A stretch of 64,000 nucleotides of DNA from assembly GCF_014647455.2 (NCBI RefSeq), contig NZ_BMPF01000005.1, positions 109,961 to 173,960 of the forward strand. Reading direction: 5' to 3'. The notes under the pieces were generated by a model that made no database searches, was not told where the DNA came from, and saw only the letters and a program-made list of their open reading frames with translations. The DNA is from Halarchaeum grantii (GTDB lineage: Archaea > Halobacteriota > Halobacteria > Halobacteriales > Halobacteriaceae). This document shows, in pieces, positions 63,601-64,000 of the stretch (positions are counted from its first letter, which is position 1; each line of letters opens with the position of its first letter). A program made the position numbers and the translations under genes.

Positions 63601-64000
63601 GCAGCGCTCGCGCTTCCTCGAGACGACCGTCGACATGGACGCCGACGAACTCGTGATCCGCCTTACCAACGACGGCGAAGACGTCGCGACGCCCGAAACC
63701 GGGTCAGTGCAGTCTGCCGGAAGTGAGAAGCACGACACAGCCCTCGAACAGATCGAGCAGGAGTTGACCGCGCAGGGATTCACCGTCTCCATCCTCACCC
63801 AGGACGGCAGCGAGAAACCGGACGCCCGGGCGACCCATCCCGACTTCGAGGAGCCGTTCGCGATCGAGGTAGAGACCACAACACCAGAGAACCCCGCGAA
63901 GGTGCTGGTGAACCTCCGGAAAGCACAGGATAAAGGTGAATTCCCGCTCTTCGTCGTTCGCCCCGGGTCGTCGCAGACTGAGTGGGCAGAGCGCGTCGAG
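60608..64000 (+). CDS. VirD4/TraG-type coupling ATPase with C-terminal nuclease-like domain (partial)
   Basis: At least 1131 codons, open at the window end. A long N-terminal domain without motif comes first; Walker A is GRFGTTGAGKSKAQ (about residue 482), Walker B is VNLLIDEAASVAV (about 765), and GVSNRLAMISDD and LSMQFPEQM are typical of TraG/VirD4 ATPases recruiting DNA. From about 1040 a new domain appears: TALEQIEQELTAQGFTVSI, then EKPDARATHPDFEEPFAIEVETT and LVNLRKAQDKGEFPLFVV, resembling a PD-(D/E)xK nuclease fold, though the classical Lys is replaced by Glu (EVE). It could be a DNA-processing module. Confidence 0.8.
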   Translation, partial: MREYLRVTPTSETLDPAGIPRLLESLHKLTNESGGLGSKLNPLSSSTPPRFEFLALSEGEDAPVEFYYGADDHLDTVEERLRSVYPETFDLERVDLDVASRLVQPVEYSREEFVDAYQQGDLEYEFGEDEQYALTDEGEREARDGEVTADRVVSMEGTALELAAGDDATIERPTVTEDGTILARPATGTVSPYGVRWQGAATRKKDWMTSLTPFTDGEDEESLSAVDRPGAALASLIDHVNDATEPLAFQVVFQRRESWQSDAELRKEDLIDGRDTWSQRLIGDLLEFEEYEHDHDERELSDIVVRRLNAIEATNPQRSFTTNIRAVGVPTSDDGEESLDERLSSLAPVFDPLDGPFYDVDAERVRSSGFREAKKEKNARNALQRLINREIVTGRGKTRPDFVLSGRELANFLLVPSSEQLSIEGSRGTRAEQQSRNPLTRPDPDLLSEFRAGMAVGYALDETGEPEDEPVRVPPSLLPTHYGRFGTTGAGKSKAQINELLSLYANTSGPTIHIEPKGDGMTENYMRAHAAGFGLEDLEENVIHFSIPEDLPGFSFFNIQPALENGVRREDAVQKKADHYEEILKLVMGQERYERATVAPGLIKTLIKALFDEEHGRENGQYRESTEYFAHRQLENALDQLWEAGPPQPDLSAAPQSTDEAVTRSLRRQLQADKTTFSNIMGGVSNRLAMISDDATLRRIFNNTDPQFDFRDLLDEDTMVLFDLGDLREDAARIMTGVILTNLEAALQEENQDVATHPDEYVVNLLIDEAASVAVSDVMNNLLEQGRSFRLSVGLSMQFPEQMKAEGGRRAYLNVLNNVGSPLVGKISVDRELAQAMAHEEMDPEDFANRIRSLPRGEWIANLPSPVFGETGPYPFSLAPLPIPTGHPESDQPLTSDEEARFEDTLTRLHDHVGDAYGVTEDETPTTQTPEELGDVLDVADGELDVALAKVVRSVQLRTRSREGNDWVAVETVDDELRRLFEDADADAPTYEELSSVRQRSRFLETTVDMDADELVIRLTNDGEDVATPETGSVQSAGSEKHDTALEQIEQELTAQGFTVSILTQDGSEKPDARATHPDFEEPFAIEVETTTPENPAKVLVNLRKAQDKGEFPLFVVRPGSSQTEWAERVE

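Noticed and set aside
1..64000. tRNA genes or clear attachment sites bordering an integrated element
   Set aside because: I found no cloverleaf-like sequence or matching direct repeats around the recombinase; a stand-alone replicon explains the data better, but a search is needed to exclude attachment sites.

Overview
The window is haloarchaeal DNA (class Halobacteria). It has high GC, very acidic proteins, Tat signals on exported redox proteins, halocyanins, an Orc1/Cdc6 initiator with G-string origin boxes, and gene families typical of the class. I see no rRNA, tRNA or CRISPR array. A replication origin, a ParA partition module and a conjugation cluster lie on the same stretch as metabolic genes, and a 13-bp-phased repeat family links both halves. 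I therefore infer one replicon, probably a megaplasmid or secondary chromosome; the sequence alone cannot prove this.

Layout. 1-9.7 kb: a minus-strand respiratory nitrate reductase operon (membrane subunit, Rieske, cytochrome b, NarG, NarH, a haem-b anchor subunit, a NarJ-type chaperone, a membrane protein and a HEAT-repeat protein), with a tiny zinc-finger gene upstream. 9.8-14 kb: cysteine synthase, RNase HI, a divergent FtsZ-like protein, a metallophosphoesterase and a small orphan. 14-20.5 kb: metal homeostasis, comprising a Zn/Cd-type P-type ATPase, a 10-TM metal exporter, a flavoprotein and a siderophore-binding lipoprotein with DtxR-like operators. 21-25.7 kb: a DeoR/GlpR regulator divergent from an aldolase, FGGY kinase and 2-hydroxyacid dehydrogenase operon for an unidentified sugar. 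25.9-29.8 kb: a sulfur island (YeeE/YedE pair, rhodanese-MBL persulfide-dioxygenase-like protein, TusA, DsrE-like, DUF2270). 29.8-39.3 kb: an esterase, then a minus-strand ba3-type terminal oxidase operon (double halocyanin, CoxB, CoxA, an orphan, a Cu P-type ATPase, and a radical SAM enzyme with a PaaB-like partner).

39.4-43 kb: two small membrane proteins, an HTTM protein, and a sensor kinase in which Tyr replaces the phospho-acceptor His. 43-45.5 kb: a replication origin with origin recognition boxes on both sides of orc1. 45.5-48.8 kb: an MFS transporter and the ParA/partner operon, preceded by centromere-like phased repeats. 48.9-53 kb: a stability island with a tyrosine recombinase co-directional with a HEPN/MNT pair, a winged-helix/PemK pair whose toxin is frameshifted, and a BASS-family transporter. 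53.2-64 kb: an archaeal type IV secretion-like conjugation operon with a pilin-like protein, a surface protein, a frameshifted lipoprotein, a VirB6-like protein, a split VirB4, and a VirD4-like ATPase that may carry a C-terminal nuclease fold and runs off the window.

The most interesting signals are: (1) a TATAGNTAT iteron repeated at exact 13-bp phase in at least four intergenic arrays, two beside parA and two 17-35 kb away; (2) the radical SAM/PaaB-like pair inside an oxidase and copper operon; (3) the split VirB4 and the possible nuclease on the coupling ATPase; (4) three independent frameshift-broken genes, including a toxin with two compensating shifts.
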